5,107 nucleotides of DNA from NCBI GenBank assembly GCA_013815405.1, contig JACDGF010000195.1, positions 1-5,107 of the forward strand, in the 5' to 3' direction. Made by a program: the position numbers and the translations under genes. Shown in pieces: positions 4,165 through 5,107 of this stretch (within the stretch, counting starts at the first letter, position 1; every line of letters starts with the position of its first letter). Source of the DNA: Caulobacteraceae bacterium (GTDB lineage: Bacteria; Pseudomonadota; Alphaproteobacteria; Caulobacterales; Caulobacteraceae). The notes below the pieces were generated by a model that was not told the DNA's origin, did not search any database, and was given only the letters and a program-made list of their open reading frames with translations.

Positions 4165-5107
4165 CTAACCCGCCGCCTTGGGCGCCCGCCGCACCTGGAC
4201 CACGCGCACTCTCGCGCCGTCCAGCACCAGGGCCAGCTCGCCGCGCCTGAGCTTCAGGGCGTCCGCGCCGAAGGCCTCGCGCCGCCAGCCGTGCAGGGCC
4301 GGGGTGTCGGCGGCGTCGTCGTTGGCGATCTTCTCGAGGTCGGACACGGTGGCGATCAGCTTGGACGCCACGCCGGCGTCTTCGGCCCGGGCCTTCAGAA
4401 GGACCTTGAGCAGTTCCACCACCGCGCCCGCGGCGGGCGAAACGGGGGCCGTATTTCGGGCGATCACCGGCGCGTAGCCTTCGGGGTCCTTCAAGGCGGC
4501 GCGGATCGCTTCGAGCAGGTCGGGGCCGAACCGGGAGCCGGCGAACCCCTTGGGCACCGAACGCAGGCGGCCTAGTCCCTCGGCGTCGACCGGCGCCTGG
4601 GCGGCCAGTTCGTCGATCGCGTCGTCCTTCAGGATGCGGCCGCGCGGCTGGTCCCGCGCCTGGGCGGTGCGCTCGCGCCAGGCGGCGACGGCGCGAAAGA
4701 CGGCCAGGTATCTGGCGGTGTGGCGGCGCGGCTTGAGCCGCTTCCAGGCGCTCTCGGGCTCCATGTCATAGAGGGCGGGGTCGGTGATCGCCGCCATCTC
4801 CTCGGTCACCCAGGGCAGGCGGCCGGCTTTTTCAAGCCGCTCGCGCAGCATGGGGTAGAGGCTCGCCAAATGAGTTACGTCGGCCAGGGCGTAGGTGAGC
4901 TGGGCGTCGCTCAAGGGACGGCGCGCCCAGTCGGTGAAGCGGCTGGACTTGTCCAGATCGATGCGCAGAATCTGGCGGACGAGAGCGTCATAGGCGATCT
5001 GCTCGCCGAATCCCGCCGCCATGCCGGCGATCTGGGTGTCGAAAAGCGGGCTCGGCACGGCGCCCAGATTGTGGAAGATTTCCACATCCTGCCGGGCGGC
5101 GTGGAAC
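4165..5107 (-). CDS. rnd: Ribonuclease D, partial (5' end beyond the window)
   Basis: RNase D is a cytoplasmic 3'-to-5' exoribonuclease of the DEDD superfamily that trims the 3' ends of tRNA precursors and other structured RNAs. The last 313 residues are visible; the first exonuclease motif (DxE) lies off the right edge. The fragment opens with FHAARQDVE, the second exonuclease motif, whose aspartate is residue 7, followed by LFDTQ (21-25). The third motif, YALADVTHL, carries Y72 and D76, the tyrosine form (DEDDy) typical of RNase D. Residues about 135-215 form an HRDC-type helical domain (LKDDAIDELA and RLRSVPKGF), followed by a second helical C-terminal region. The reading frame is open to the edge. 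The GTG at 5083-5085 falls inside the second exonuclease motif and is not the true start. The stop is TAG at 4165-4167. The gene is separated from the minus-strand unit below it by 300 bases and is probably transcribed independently. Confidence 0.95.
   Translation of the reverse strand, partial: FHAARQDVEIFHNLGAVPSPLFDTQIAGMAAGFGEQIAYDALVRQILRIDLDKSSRFTDWARRPLSDAQLTYALADVTHLASLYPMLRERLEKAGRLPWVTEEMAAITDPALYDMEPESAWKRLKPRRHTARYLAVFRAVAAWRERTAQARDQPRGRILKDDAIDELAAQAPVDAEGLGRLRSVPKGFAGSRFGPDLLEAIRAALKDPEGYAPVIARNTAPVSPAAGAVVELLKVLLKARAEDAGVASKLIATVSDLEKIANDDAADTPALHGWRREAFGADALKLRRGELALVLDGARVRVVQVRRAPKAAG

Overview
The window is GC-rich DNA (about 70% G+C in most genes) from what looks like an alphaproteobacterium. 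Caulobacterales or a relative is my best guess, from base composition, protein style and the RNase D type. This is inference; no rRNA or other taxonomic marker is present.

All convincing genes lie on the minus strand, so transcription runs from high to low coordinates. In that order the window holds: (1) the 3' part of rnd (ribonuclease D), whose 5' end is off the right edge; (2) a roughly 300-base gene-free stretch (3861-4164) with a candidate rnd terminator and a series of inverted repeats; (3) a small charged coiled-coil protein (63 aa, probable TTG start); (4) a PAPS-dependent sulfotransferase-like protein with a C-terminal extension; (5) a 576-aa TPR-type repeat protein; (6) the start of a family 2 glycosyltransferase, which overlaps the TPR gene by four bases (GTGA) and runs off the left edge. 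The long plus-strand open frames are antisense shadows of these genes.

Genes 3-6 look like one transcription unit, separate from the housekeeping rnd gene. A sulfotransferase, a TPR protein and a GT2 glycosyltransferase in one unit suggest assembly and sulfation of a cell-surface or secreted glycan. That role is inferred from family membership and synteny. The sulfotransferase gene has visibly lower G+C than its neighbours, which may mean it was acquired separately.

The points most worth a second look are the hairpin-rich leader (about 3891-4067) with two hairpins sharing a 13-base repeat, the interrupted inverted repeat at 4011-4067, the sulfotransferase C-terminal extension, and the small coiled-coil gene at the head of the unit.
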